A stretch of DNA of 64,000 nucleotides from Apodospora peruviana (taxonomy: Eukaryota > Ascomycota > Sordariomycetes > Sordariales > Lasiosphaeriaceae), in the NCBI GenBank assembly GCA_033439685.1, contig JAUEDM010000007.1, positions 3,090,501 through 3,154,500 on the forward strand, given 5' to 3'. The position numbers and the translations under genes are program-made. Below the pieces are notes generated by a model, which was not told the origin of the DNA, searched no databases, and saw only the letters and a program-made list of their open reading frames with translations. This document shows, piece after piece, positions 1-11,039 of the stretch (positions are counted from its first letter, which is position 1; the number at the start of each line of letters is the position of its first letter).

Positions 1-557
1 GAGAAAGTCGTACTTTTTGGCGAGACGGAGGCTAATTTATCATAAAGACATCATATTGTAGTTAGTTAATAAACCAGGCACTTGAGAGCTCCCAAACGAG
101 TGAGTGCCCGTTGTCACACTTACATGTCAATTTTACGCTCCTTCGTGCATGACCTCCCCGTTGGGTTGGAACCTGTCGGAACGGTATATAGCACCCGAGG
201 GCGAGACTTGTCGGCTGGCCATGTCGCGAGGGCACGCTCAACCTCCTGCGGGTTTAGACCCTCAGCATCGGAGAAAAGCTCTAATCAGTCGAATTAGTAT
301 ATCCACGGCGGAGCCCTCCCATGTCGTTTCTTGGCTATATACTAACCGACGAGGTCATGACCGTCTGCATAAAGGAATCCGAGAGTGCCCCTGAAAATTT
401 CACTTACACATTAGTTATCAATTCAAGTTGCAAGTTAGTATCTTTGTTTCAGTAGAGAACTGAATGTGCTTACGAATATGCTGGCCTGTGACAGAAATGG
501 CACATAGTTAGTTGCACGAACGACACCTTGCAGGAGCCGGATGTGGGATTGTGTAGA

Positions 558-1255
558 CTAATAGGTAAGGTATACAGACGTATCAATAAGAACAGAGTCG
601 CCCGGATCCGTAAACACCTGAAAGGCCTTGTACAAAAGGTCCTGGCTACCACTCCCGATGGCACAGTCCCATGATGCGTCGGGATGACCTGGGTTATGCA
701 GCTTCACCTGGAATCTTTCAAACCACTGAATAGAACAGTCAGTGATTATCCATGGACTGTATCTCATCTAGTTAGGAGGGTCAGTCTGAGTAAGTCTTCC
801 TTACCTTCCGCAGGTCTGGAAGACCGCCCGGTAACAGGGCATATTGGAATGCATCGCGTATGTCTGTCTCGCTCAGCTCCAGTCGTTCATCGGATCCTTT
901 GAGGGTGATTGATAGGCCCGAGAATGGAAAACATTCTGGGTTAGGTTTCCCTGAAAGTGAAAAAATGGAGTTAAGTAGTGAATAGCAGGATGGCGAGATA
1001 ATGATTGGCGTTGTGAGGAGATTTCATCAACTTACCAACAATCAGTGAGATTACGCCCGGCGCGGATTCTAAGGGTAGGAGACTTTGAACTGCCATATTA
1101 ACCGTCAGTATCGAAACAGGCATATGAGTTGAGAAAGAAAGGAAATGTGAAATATTACTGCCAGGTGGTTTCCATTTTTGCACACGCTGTGAGAGTAACG
1201 GCGTAGGGTTATAATGAGATAGCCCATTGCTTGGTAGCCCGCCGTTGGTGGCCAT
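558..1255 (-). pseudogene. Truncated PLP aminotransferase (ARO8/kynurenine aminotransferase-like), N-terminal half
   Basis: Three exons can be joined in frame on the minus strand: 1255-1036, 950-805 and 725-558, with GTAAGT/CAG and GTAAGG/CAG introns. The joined product has 177 residues. It contains ESAPGVISLIVGKPNPE and SGSQDLLYKAF followed by TDPGDSVLIDTSVY, the typical N-terminal segments of fold-type I aromatic/2-aminoadipate aminotransferases. Family members are about 400-500 residues and carry the PLP-binding lysine in the second half. Here the frame stops right after VYLTY, and I found no continuation in the 550 bases up to the window edge. The catalytic lysine is therefore absent. Splicing and frame are otherwise clean, so the loss of the 3' half looks recent. 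An unrecognised further intron cannot be fully excluded. Confidence 0.7.
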
Positions 1256-1429
1256 GGTGATAGTTGATATTATCTTCTGAGTACGAATTTTGGTGTGGGT
1301 GAGCAGGACCGGCCTGGACACGATATTAAAGATGTACCCTGCTGCTCTGTAATTGCTCTCTCGAGTGATCAGTCCTTCAGTTAGTTTGAAGTCTAATAAG
1401 CCTAGGATAACCACGCGTTTGTCCAACCT

Positions 1430-2420
1430 AGGTTTGTACTGTGCTTACCTATGTAGGTAGCTATCTACCTCCGGACCATCGGTTCCGACCGTGTGACCAA
1501 AACGTATCATCGATGCAGGTCTTTGAGCCAACAAACTGTAGAAGAACCATGGTACATTTTAGTCTGGGTGGACGGGTAGAACATAGGCTGCACTAACCGG
1601 GGTACTGGCACAGAATGATGCTGCAGGATCAAGAGCATGGACATACGTCCCGGAAGCTCCCGGAAGAATCTCCTTGTGGGGATCTTTTCATGTCCTGTCT
1701 ATCGTTTACTGAATAGGAAGCTGGATAAGGTGGCAATAAATAGTACCAAGAGAAGTAGGTAGTCATACTGTATACATGCAGTGACTTCACATTATTGTCT
1801 ATGACTCTGATTCCTGGTTCCCGACATCCCGGCCTTCATCTTACTCATTCCACAATTAGAATCCAGACTTGCGTTTTATCGGTGAGAGAAACCTAGGTCC
1901 CGTGGTGTATGTGTGTACTAGGTACCTGGTCTCTGCATGTAATTTGAACGGGGTGGGGTTGGAGGGGTGAAGGGCGTCAGGAAGTGTCTCAGCTCTATTG
2001 GCTCGGCTAGACGGTTGAGACCGAGCGAAGAGGAGGGGAGTGTCTCTAACGTAAACCGATGGTGTGAAACGACAATCGAGACCGGAGGTCGTGCTCGACG
2101 GCGCCTTTGAGTTGCGTCGCAAGAGGTTGGATGGTTGGGGTGTGCGATGGGAACCGGAACGCGCTGATGGATGACGGGAGGGTGGGTCACGCAATCGGCG
2201 CGTCTTATCTGCGATAAGTTTATCAGCCAACCATTAGCCGCATATAGCCTTGGCGTGAGCCGTGTCCCCGCTGGTCCTACGGGTAGGGGGGGGAGCCAAT
2301 AGGGCCACGGGTACCCGTGCGCATTATGTAAGCCCACTACCCACCTCACGCGTCTGCAGTCGCAAAACCCCCTTCCAAGTCCAACTCACAACTGCAGTTG
2401 CTAAGTCCTTGAATTCTCTA
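1430..2420. other. No recognisable gene
   Basis: Several reading frames of 60-150 codons are open here on the minus strand, but their composition is low-complexity and I recognise no family, splice structure or RNA gene. It lies between the truncated aminotransferase and transposon remnants and probably holds decayed sequence. Confidence 0.5.
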
Positions 2421-2422
2421 TG

Positions 2423-2740
2423 TTAAACACTAACTATAATGCATTCCTCTTCCAGGTTCTCGGCTGAATATACAGCCTGCTGCTCCTCGATATCCTTATC
2501 TATCCTCTTCCAGATATCATCCACACCTCTTCTTCCAGTGTTAGATAGCTCATCTTCGCTCTCCTGAGCTACTTGAGCTTCAATCCGACTGTCCTCTGCT
2601 CTACTCCAATCTAGATAGGCCATCATCTCCTCCTTTGTCCAGTCCCTCGAGTCTGTTGAAGTGGTACACTGCTTTGTCATCTGCTTATAGTCAAGACACC
2701 AGTTGTAACTTGCTTTACTGTATCGTAGTGGTAGGCCCAT
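2423..2740 (-). CDS. Hypothetical acidic 105-residue reading frame
   Basis: An ATG-initiated minus-strand frame encodes a charged protein with a plausible helical composition, for example TKEEMMAYLDWSRAED and IWKRIDKDIEEQQ. There are no transmembrane segments or signal peptide. I do not recognise the family. It sits immediately downstream of the MULE-type transposase fragment and could be a transposon passenger or a fragment of the same element. The base composition is protein-like, but a chance open frame is possible. Confidence 0.35.
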   Translation of the reverse strand: MGLPLRYSKASYNWCLDYKQMTKQCTTSTDSRDWTKEEMMAYLDWSRAEDSRIEAQVAQESEDELSNTGRRGVDDIWKRIDKDIEEQQAVYSAENLEEECIIVSV

Positions 2741-2840
2741 CGCCTTCCGGTATTCTTGGTTGGTTTTGATGCTCCCATGGGGTTAGGCTTTATACCAGGT
2801 TTCTCTTGCCTTGACATATCTCTGGTGGATTGCCCGTGGA

Positions 2841-3173
2841 TCATAGTACGCTAGTGAAGCCGAAGGTGGATGCAACGAAGGCGGTGGTATAGGCGCCAGG
2901 GATCCAGGCGGTGATGGTGTACGGGCTGGGGGTGTATCTTCGATGATGAGTTCCTCGGGTGGTAGTCTTCCGCTGCCGGTCTTTTAGGGCACTAGGATGA
3001 CAACAGGCTCGATTGCACGTATATGTGACTGTCTGCCTGCCTTTTTTCTCCTTAGTTGACCTTCCCGTGACAAAGGCATAGCCGCGTGCTGCCACCCATG
3101 CGTTGATCGACTTAATCAAGGCATCCTGAGACTTGTAATCGCCCTCAGGAATGGGATCGACGGAGGCAGGCAT
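2841..3173 (-). mobile_element. MULE-type transposase, N-terminal fragment
   Basis: Reading from an ATG at 3173, the product starts MPASVDPIPEGDY and continues INAWVAARGYAFVTGRS, STKEKKGRQTVTYTCNRA and a RQRKTTTRGT stretch. This arrangement is the N-terminal DNA-binding (FAR1/WRKY-like zinc) region of Mutator-like transposases in fungi: an 'a-W-a-x-x-GYA-v' helix, a Lys/Arg-rich strand, a Cys, then RKTTSRxTGC. The downstream MULE catalytic domain is missing, since the frame diverges and ends at 2841 after about 110 residues. The fragment lies beside a 17-bp minisatellite and an inverted repeat, as expected at a broken transposon end. The family call rests on remembered motifs, not on a search. 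Confidence 0.5.
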
Positions 3174-3380
3174 AGCGATGTAAGCGTGGAGCGCAAGAAA
3201 AAGAAAGAAGGCGACAGGTCGGGAAGGCACACCGCAACCGGGCCACAGGCGCAGCCAAGGGAGTAGGTCAGAAGGAAAAGACGCCACCACCCAAGGAAAG
3301 CGCGAGGACGAGGGAGCGGGCCGAAAAAACCGAGAAGGGCGAGGAGACCGAAAACCCGAGAAAACGAGAGCGAGCAGAAC

Positions 3381-3490
3381 GGCGAGGCAGTACCGAAGGC
3401 GAGGCAGTACCGAAGGCGAGGCAGTACCGAAGGCGAGGCAGTACCGAAGGCGAGGCAGTACCGAAGGCGAGGCAGTACCGAAGGCGAGGG
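3381..3490. repeat. 17-bp minisatellite, six full copies
   Basis: The unit ggcgaggcagtaccgaa is repeated head to tail six times without visible mismatch from 3381 to 3482, followed by a partial copy. It lies just upstream (minus strand) of the transposase fragment. The perfect copies indicate recent expansion. Confidence 0.95.
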
Positions 3491-3590
3491 AGATCGGCCT
3501 ACAACCCAACGAGAACGCGACCGAAAGAAGCAGGCCTAAAAGAAGGATACCGCAGCCACGGAGGAACGCACGCAGAGGCAGCGCTGGCAA

Positions 3591-3722
3591 CAAATCAAAT
3601 CCATCAAACAAATCCATCAAATCAAATCAAGTCAAACAAATCAAATCGAGATTTTTGAGGCATCAAACAAATCAAATCCAAACCTCGATTTGATTTGATG
3701 GATTTGATGGATTTGATAGAAT
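3591..3722. repeat. AT-rich inverted repeat built from CAAATCAAATCC words
   Basis: The left part consists of caaatc/catcaa words. The right part (about 3686-3718) is their reverse complement, tttgatttgatggattt, and the arms can pair over roughly 20 bp. It could be a terminal inverted repeat of the adjacent MULE-type element or simple satellite DNA. Confidence 0.6.
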
Positions 3723-4334
3723 AGGGTTAGGGATTTATATGGGATATTTTCCATGATGGAGGCCAAGATGCACCGCCAGCAACAGCCACTTTTTCAGCTC
3801 CTTCCAGGGCAATCTCGCTCCGGGTTCCGGTCGCCTGGGGCTGGAGGTCCGGCAAGCGAATTCGGTGGTCAATCAATGTTACGAACCCCGATTGGAGGAT
3901 TAGGCGAGGGAGTTCCTGGGCGTATCGTGGATATATAGATCTACCAATACAAACTATTTATTTATATAAATAGTAATATTTAAGCAGCTTCTCAGAGGGC
4001 CAGACTTTTAGCTCTGCACATCTTCCTTATACACCAGAATCCAGACTTTTGGTTTGCTCTGCCCAGCAGTCTTTCAGCTTGGACTTTTCCGGCTGTGGAT
4101 GTATCCGAGGGGGTTGTTAAGAAATGCTCTACATTAGACACCCATTCTGTAGAAACCACCACCCTTACGCTTCGCCCATCTTGTACTTCAATGAGATGCA
4201 CTTTCCTCCAAATAGTCAATTTTCAGCCAGCTTCCGCGTCATTACCTGGGAAATCAGGTCAACAGAATCTTCGCAAAACACCGAACATTTCCAACACGTT
4301 TGCTCCCGGGGACAGGGACACGAAGTCATCATCG

Positions 4335-6970
4335 ATGACCGAATCAACCCGCACTAGTAATCGGTCCAGCATAACCCAAGTCAACAAGGACACCTGTACA
4401 AGGTCACCAAGTGATGAACAGGACGGCGTCGAGATAACAAGCTCAAATACAGTACTTATTCCAAATGGCCCACCGAGACCGATGATATTGTCCTGGATGG
4501 TCATCCACTTACCGCCTTCACTAATCACCATCTACCCCCTCCCCATGCTCTACTTCTACAGCGGGCCCTCGTGGAGTCCCGATCGCGGCATCCGCCTCGG
4601 CTGGTTCCTGTTCGCGGGCAAGGTCTACGAAACACTCATCGTGGCATCGCTGGCTGACATTCTATTGTACCACATCCGGTACTCGCTGGCCCGGGCACCA
4701 CGCGGGGTCCCTTTCGGGGCTCTGATGGCGCCATACCAGCTCAGCAACGCGCTCTACCTCTTCCGCCGGTCGTGTTCCATGTCGCTCTGGACTAGAATTA
4801 CCACACGATGCACGAGGCAGCGGCGACAGTCGTGATGGCGGTGGTGGGAGAAGATGAAAACCCACGACGTCGACGACGCTGCCTTGATCTTCATTCTTGT
4901 CGTTCTCTCGTTTTTGCTTGCTGCGCTTGCTGGGCCGAGTACCAGCACCGTGTTGTTGCCCATACTGGAGTGGAAAGATGTCGGGAGTTCAAGAGTTTCG
5001 GAGTCTCTCCTGGGACATACCAACCGGAGTTAGGATGCGAATGGGTTCGGACCCGTTTAAGAATTGGGTGATATCAATAAACCTGAGATCCCCGATGACC
5101 TCTGAGAGCGTATGGTTGGCCAGCTTGACCTCAAAAGCTGACGGAGAGATGATTTCATGGCCAAAGGCTGCCCCCAAGCTGACAGGATCGACATTGGCGC
5201 AGGAGACGGACACAAACGGCTGCTTCCATCGGGAGATGCTGGCCCCCCCCCCCCCCCCCCCCCGGCCGCCCATCACTGGCAAACGTCTGTATGAGAGCCA
5301 CGTTTCCAGTCACCCGAAGATACTCGGCCCCAGCCACCTACAACCTGTCAGCAAGCGGACCCAGGGGTGTTGTCGCCATGGCAATATTATTATCATCATC
5401 TCCCCAGATTGCCGTCCCCATCGATATGTCTCTGAGCAAACCGTCATAGAAGAGGGTCACATTCGACGCGAATGGATCCTCGCGCCGGGAGGAAATGTGC
5501 CGCACCAAATACGAAGCCCGCCAATTGGGAGAGGCCGGTGGTGGGAATCGCCTGTTGGGTGGTGTTGACTGATATCCCGCGTCGCGTCCTCATCGTCATT
5601 GTCCTCGTCATCCTCCTCAGCGAAACCCGGTCCGGAAACAGCATCTCGCGAGGACCGCCGGTAAAGACCTGAAAACGATCAGGCGCCGATAAATTCTTGC
5701 ATTCTTGGCGAAGGAGCGTGACTGGGGCAGCGAGGCCGGCCACACGTTGTGCCTAGTCACCGCCAGATGGGCTGAAGCGGAATCTCATATGACCAAGCTT
5801 CGGTCTCGGTTCCACAAACATCCATTCAGGCATCGCCTTCCAACTATTTCGGAAAATACAACTTTTTGTATTTACAGTCTCAGTCACTGATGTGTTTTCT
5901 CAATTTTTGATACCGGGTTTTCACCCGACCCGTAAGGGCACAGTTTTCCTGTACAGTAAATAGTTTGAAGGTCCGACACGCCCAAGGGCACAGCGGTGTA
6001 TGAATAATAATAATATTTCGGAAAATCCAACTTATTGCAAGACCAACATAGCCCAAGGGACAGCGTAATTACCCTGGACAAGGAGTGGGTTGATTCTCTT
6101 GACGACGCGGGAAACACTGGCGACAGGTACTCCATTCCGTCTGCTGGACAAAACAGCACCGCCACCGCCCGCAACGGCAACAGCAGCACGGTAGTCTCCA
6201 TGTTTCAACTAGCATGCCAAGATGACAATCGAGCAAGCTGCCTAGCCACTCTTCTTGTCATATTCCTCTCAGACGCGCTGGCAAGACTAACATACGACTA
6301 CGGCCTCTACGCCGCTCGGCGCTTTGAGAATCACTTCGAAGAGTGTAGGTACGACCCAGCCTCCGAGGGTCGTCTGGATCTAGACCTTTCGGCCAACCTC
6401 AGCGACTACGGAAAGAAAGCCCTCGAGGGATGGATTCCAGTCCCGGACAACTTGACGGGCATCCACTGCTCGCCGCACCGCCAGGTATACTACTACGCGT
6501 TCAAGGAGGCCCCGATCTACCTGGCTTTCACCGTTTTGTTTCACGCCTTGCGCTGGTGGTTTTCCACATAACGGTTGCGCTTTGAATGCGGTCGTTTTAC
6601 AGCGTCGCCTGGTCACAGCCCGGGGACCTCGTCGCGCTGGCTTTGAGTTTTAATAGAAGAAAGACTAGTACTGATGCCGTGGCTGCTGGTGGTATTGCTG
6701 ATAGGACGAGCGAATCTGTGCCGGAGTATACTACTACTGGTGGTGCGACTACTGCTGTGAAGCAGACGGGGGCTTCTATCAAGGAGACCTGGAAAATGTC
6801 GACATTTTGTACGCCAGGTGGAGCCTGATAGTGATACGTTGGAGCTGATATTGCTCGGGCCACCAGCGCGGGATGAGGACGACTTGAATGCTAAACACAT
6901 TTTCGACAGTGCCTTTTCACGAAACAATAGCATTCTTAAAAAGCAGATTCGACCTCCGATCCCCCGCCAC
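4335..6970 (+). pseudogene. Fungal multi-pass membrane protein gene, frameshifted and with an apparently inverted middle section
   Basis: From an ATG at 4335 the plus strand encodes a short polar N-terminus, then hydrophobic segments including GRIRLGW-like and VYETLIVASLADILLYHI. After a frame change near 4770-4870 comes LVVLSFLLAALAGPSTSTV followed by LLPILEWKDV. This is the N-terminal membrane part of a large fungus-specific integral membrane family known to me only as uncharacterised. The expected luminal part (QPFVSVSCANVDP, FIDITQFLNGSEPIRI) is readable only on the minus strand between about 5740 and 4989. The C-terminal part (ITLDKEWVDSLDD, LVIFLSDALARL, then AWSQPGDLVALAL and HFVRQVEPDSDTLELIL) is again on the plus strand, 6070-6960, with a stop at 6571 and an extra base in the A-run near 6795. 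The gene is therefore broken by one local inversion and several frameshifts. Confidence 0.6.
5243..5263 (+). repeat. Homopolymer of 21 C
   Basis: An uninterrupted run of 21 cytosines lies inside the inverted section of the membrane-protein pseudogene. On the minus strand it reads as a glycine run. Its length may be affected by sequencing error. Confidence 0.95.
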
Positions 6971-7307
6971 CTCCAACGCGGACCCTAAAAACGACCTCTC
7001 CGCCCGTAAACAGTCTGATATATCGCTAACCATTCTCGATCTTTCCTTGCGCCTCTGGGCCGCCGTCATGTCTCCGCTGGCCCGGGGTACCGAGGTGCCT
7101 AAATCGGCCCCTCATTGCGCTCGCCGTGGACGATGGCGACGAAGAGACGCTGGGAAATTTCCAGTTCCTCCCTATGTTGGCTTGTGGGGGGTCGCGCAAG
7201 ACTTTCTTGCCAAGTTTATTCTTCGACGAGTTGGTTGCGGGATTTTGGTGATGTCTGTACGGTATGGAGGACAGGTATCGGTGGACGAGACAGCTTGGGA
7301 ACGATGA
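6888..7307 (+). CDS. Unrecognised 139-codon open frame, possible gene remnant
   Basis: The frame follows the C-terminus of the membrane-protein pseudogene directly. It contains a protein-like stretch, KQSDISLTILDLSLRLWAA, then an Arg-rich part of poor composition, then VGLWGVAQDFLAKFILRR. The hydrophobic 'LDLSLRLW' segment looks like decayed coding sequence rather than chance, but I cannot name a family, and the middle third is probably out of frame. Confidence 0.25.
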   Translation: MLNTFSTVPFHETIAFLKSRFDLRSPATSNADPKNDLSARKQSDISLTILDLSLRLWAAVMSPLARGTEVPKSAPHCARRGRWRRRDAGKFPVPPYVGLWGVAQDFLAKFILRRVGCGILVMSVRYGGQVSVDETAWER

Positions 7308-7309
7308 AT

Positions 7310-7936
7310 TCGTAACTATATACTAGATACTTCCTCGGATAGGGCTAGCAGATCCAACGCAGAGAAGGAAACATCATATCAAAGGAAGGAAACATCATAT
7401 CAAAGGGCTTTTCGTGGTACATTTCGTCCGTCGAGTTCACACAATACACATAACTCGCCGAATAACGTCAACCTTTTTCACGAACTCATGTCAACGATGA
7501 ATCACACGGACTTTAGGCTGTGATATATCAAAGTAGTACAGGGGTAAAGTACAAATATACAAATATACTAAAAATACAGTAAAGTACAATAATAATACAG
7601 AATCCGTTAGTACATCTGTCTACCGTCGATTGCCGAACAAGGCTCAAAAACGTTGGCGGCTGCACTCACCCCTCGAGTCCCAGCTCATATCTGACCAAGT
7701 TGTAGTGCTTTTAAGTTCGTGTAAGCACATATTTGTTTGCTTTGATGAGACTCAAAGACTACTCCGACAGAAAGGCCAAAGAGCAAATCCCCAGACATGA
7801 TTGGGTGAAGATGCGATGGACCAAGAAAGAAATTATACCTTTTTGGTGCCGCCGGTATGATCTCAGTTGCAGACATCAGATGTGGTCTGAACTTTGTTGC
7901 TTCGTCTAATACCTCTTCTTCATCGACGTCTGCGGT
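7310..7936. other. No recognisable gene
   Basis: Apart from a tandem duplication of about 20 bp (aaggaaacatcatatcaaag, near 7364-7404) I see no coding or RNA feature here. Confidence 0.4.
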
Positions 7937-8230
7937 TCAAGTCGTCGGTTGCACTCTTTGGAAACCTGGGCTTGTCTGGAACCGACACCGCCAGTCCGTC
8001 TTGGTGGTTCCATTTTCGATCTTGTTCTTGCTTGCAATCGTGACGGTGCCGATCTTGCCGGTGTCGTCCGTTAACTTCAGGGTTTCCCAGGTCATGAACT
8101 CCACGCTGCTTCCAATGCTGAAGCCATCTAGGCTCTCAGTGATCTCAACCTCGGTTTCTCCTTTGGACTTGTCATCCATCATCGAGGCGAGCCACCTTTT
8201 GTGCTCACGCTCATCGAGGCTTTTGAGCTA
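7937..8230 (-). pseudogene. Remnant of an unrecognised protein-coding gene
   Basis: On the minus strand the stretch LKSLDEREHKRWLASMMDD, then EVEITESLDGFSIGSS and TGKIGTVTIASKNKIENG, has balanced, protein-like composition and no stop from about 8226 to 7937. The upstream part lies in another frame (VPANLAAKAAD) after a stop. I recognise no family. Strand and position suggest it belonged to the same decayed minus-strand gene as the fragment at 8432-8757. Confidence 0.35.
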
Positions 8231-8431
8231 ATCGGCGGCCTTTGCCGCAAGATTGGCTGGCACCCCTATTGCCATGGTTAAGCTTTGTCTGTGATCAAGT
8301 ACCAAGATTTGTGATATCACGAAGAATCCGCAGGGCGTCAGAGTGATCGCCAGAAGATCTATGTGTCCTGCGATGGCAACTCGTCTCGGGGCGAATACAC
8401 CGTTCCACGGCAAATAAATTACACTCACTCG

Positions 8432-8757
8432 TCACATCACTCGCCTGCGATAGAATCTCTCTCGCGGTCCTCCTCCGCAAGCGGCGCCCACAGCACTCAG
8501 ACTAGCAGTGGTGCTCACGCTGTCGCCGCACTGCTTGATGCTGCCGCCTCCTGCGTTTGTGCTCTGGCTCGCTCGGATGGCGTCACTAGCTCCCCTGTCT
8601 CGCACCATGCGCTCCAGCTCACGCGCCTCACGGGTGTGGCGTTCCCGGTTGTAGTGATTGAGCTCATCGAAACGGGTGACCCGGACGACATTCAGCGTCG
8701 GTTGCTTGGCCAGCTCCGGCTGATTGTTGATCTCACCAGTGAAATTTTGGCGCTGGG
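8432..8757 (-). pseudogene. Remnant of an unrecognised charged protein
   Basis: A minus-strand frame free of stops for about 105 codons reads FTGEINNQPELAKQPTL, VTRFDELNHYNRERHT and EARELERMVRDRGASD. Just upstream, in a different frame, is an alternating RERDRDRDRNREFD stretch. It resembles a basic/acidic dipeptide-rich nuclear protein broken by a frameshift near 8757. No family is recognised. Confidence 0.35.
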
Positions 8758-9321
8758 ACGGGTGGTAGCTGCACGTGGGCGGCGGTCGAACTCCCGGTTG
8801 CGGTCACGGTCTCTATCGCGCTCTCGCTCGAGTCAAAAGCCCTGTAAGAGACTTTACCAGAAGCCTTGGAACATGGATGCACGTGTGAGGGACTGGAACA
8901 GAGATCGATTGGCTTTGTAGCTGTCCGAGGACATGGAAGGGGCCAAACCTCGTGCGGGCACCGCAGTCCGGCGCGGACTTTGCTAATCATTATTTATGTC
9001 GATGTCGATTCGCCTTTGACGGATCAGCAATACTGGTGCTTGACGGTGGAAATGAGTGACGTCGAAGTTGAGGCATTGCATGTTCATAGCCAGGTCCATG
9101 GCTCTGAAGTCAGAAGCCAGTCGACAAGCCAATTAGCCAACAAGCCGGACGGTCTAGACTAGAGTATAAACCAAGGCCTGTATCGTTCGACTTGGAATCC
9201 AATCATGGCCAATCAATTCCCTGGAAATTGCCGTGGTGAACCGAGAGGGTCCGGGAATTGCCACTATGTCATCGTCCTCATCATGTAGTAGAATAATTGC
9301 GCATCCAGTATCCTCGAAATA

Positions 9322-9546
9322 TCAACCATCTGTACACCCCTGTCTCCAATAATGAACTGGTGGCGACTTTGCGTCACTCGTCAGGAGGTAGTCGACGTCT
9401 TTGGTGACATTTGTGAATAAGCCGACAAGGTTGTCCATAACCCTGAAGGATGGATGGGAGTTGACAGAGATGGAGCAGTATTTCGCCAAGGAGTGCATGC
9501 CGGACCGGAGCTTGGTCGTTGATGCTTTTGGCTGAGCCGAAACCAA
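9322..9546 (-). pseudogene. Remnant of an unrecognised gene
   Basis: The frame contains MHSLAKYCSISVNSHPSFRV and NLVGLFTNVTKDVDYLL, which has the hydrophobic periodicity of a real helical protein. Flanking sequence is out of frame. I cannot assign a function; it is listed so that the coding-like stretch is not lost. Confidence 0.3.
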
Positions 9547-10199
9547 AGCGCTCGTTGCTTCGAGAACCAGACAAAGGTGGTCAGCCTTTACAGAAGAACC
9601 TCCGCTTTCCTGCCCCCAAGTGATCCACGCCGGCGATGCGCAGGTACTTGGCCGTATCGAGGCACTCGGTGTTGGGATGGCGGAGCCGTCGCCGAACAGG
9701 TTGAGCTCATCGTCCCTTCACCGGTCGCGAGTAGCGCAGACCAGGCTATTTACGCTTGAGCGCGATCTTTGCCACCTCGGCCTGGCCCCAACAAGAGCCG
9801 AACTGCCACTCGATCTTGCGTTCATCTTTGTCTCGGAGATGATATAAACATCCTGGAATTGGATGTTCCCCCGGAAGAACTCGCTCAGGCGATGGACCGA
9901 GACCACTTCGCTGGTCCTATCGCTTGCGCTTTCCGGAACCCTGTTTCCAGCTTGCCACCGAGCGCCCCTCTGGGGCTGGCCGGTCGAGGGTGCTTGCACT
10001 GCGTAGGTGGAACTCGGCAGCCGGAATCCAAAATCCGGTTCCACGTAACACGGATGACATGGTTGGCGATGACAAGACGACCGGGCAAACATCTCGGCCT
10101 GCGCGGTCTGCGTATCGACTACAGTCGTGACGTGCTGGTAGTCGCGAACCTCCACCCCACTTTTACCTGGCTGTTTGACATTTTCAGGCGACCATCGAG

Positions 10200-10520
10200 T
10201 GACAGACATGTCTTCTCGAACCAGGCGGCCGAGGCGAATCCTCTCAAGCAAGATGAGCCTCCTGAACGGTACTGGCAGACGGGTTTCGGAGTGCATCCAT
10301 GGGCCTGAAATGACAGGAATGAAATGGTTAGGCTGCATCGGCTCGGTACTGGGCACAGTAAATTCCACAACGTGCCGTGCTCTCTTTCAAAGAGTGACGG
10401 ACAAAGTTGGCCAATACTCTGCATCCTTATATTGCAGTAGTCGGTCTTCGCCATCGCAGTCCTTGATGGTGATTCGAATGTGGAAAGAACACTCCAGGTA
10501 TGATACACTTTTTCTTCCAT
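10200..10520 (-). pseudogene. Brr2-like U5 snRNP helicase fragment (Sec63 region before the second helicase cassette)
   Basis: The minus strand reads FHIRITIKDCDGEDRLLQY, a stop, then HVVEFTVPSTEPMQPNHFIP, VISGPWMHSETRLPVPFRRL and ILLER. In Brr2 and related Ski2-like DExH helicases this is the end of the first Sec63 module: a 'v-DcDGE-i-lf' strand, 'vvFTvPitEPmPpnYFi', 'vSdrWmHSEtrlpvsFrhLILPE'. The intact protein is about 2,200 residues and unwinds U4/U6 during spliceosome activation. Only about 100 residues remain here, with a stop at 10384 (codon TGA) and divergence after ILLER, so it cannot be functional. A second fragment of the same protein type lies at 18.2-18.6 kb. Confidence 0.6.
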
Positions 10521-10559
10521 TCGCTCCTCTTTCTCCCGGACCGATGGTTAAGCTAGGGG

Positions 10560-11039
10560 TTGCTCATTGTAAAAGTCAGCCGGCTCTGTCTTTGTGGGCT
10601 CTGCCGGCTCTGCCGACTCGCGTCCAGCAGGGTCGTCGGCGACCATTGCTGAGCTCTTGGGGAGCATCATCGAAGCGCTCCAGCAATCGCTCGGCCGTCA
10701 TGATCTGGCGATGTGGACGCAGCGTCGTCTGGCCGGCGTAGTCGAGGGGGGTGCTTCCTGCGGAGACCGGGGTGGATTGCAAGCCGGCGAAAAGTGCGCG
10801 CATGATGCCGAAGCCCGGGATAAAGAGGGCGTTTGAGCACGACAAATACGACCTCAAGTTTTGTCTCGCCCGGAACCAAAGGCAGCGTGGCCGCGTGGGT
10901 GAAATAGTTGAGCGCGTAGAAGGTGAGGTTAGTCGCGCCACGTTGTGGGGGTGCAGATCAAATGCGGGTCGCCGTGGTCGGATGAGGTGCCGACGGGGGC
11001 CGTCACGGTAAAGTTCATCTTGGCGCCCATCTTTGCCAT
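10560..11039 (-). pseudogene. Fragment of a fungus-specific membrane protein
   Basis: From an ATG at 11039 the product reads MNFTVTAPVGTSSDHGDPH and LICTPTTWRD, then a stop, then LTFYALNYFTHAATL, and after a frame change FIPGFGIMRALFAGLQ and STPLDYAGQTTLRP. The pattern 'F-VTAP-GT--HGDP-L-CTP--W-D---FY--NY--HAAT' followed by a second hydrophobic segment recalls an uncharacterised fungal membrane family. At least one stop and one frameshift interrupt it. Confidence 0.4.
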
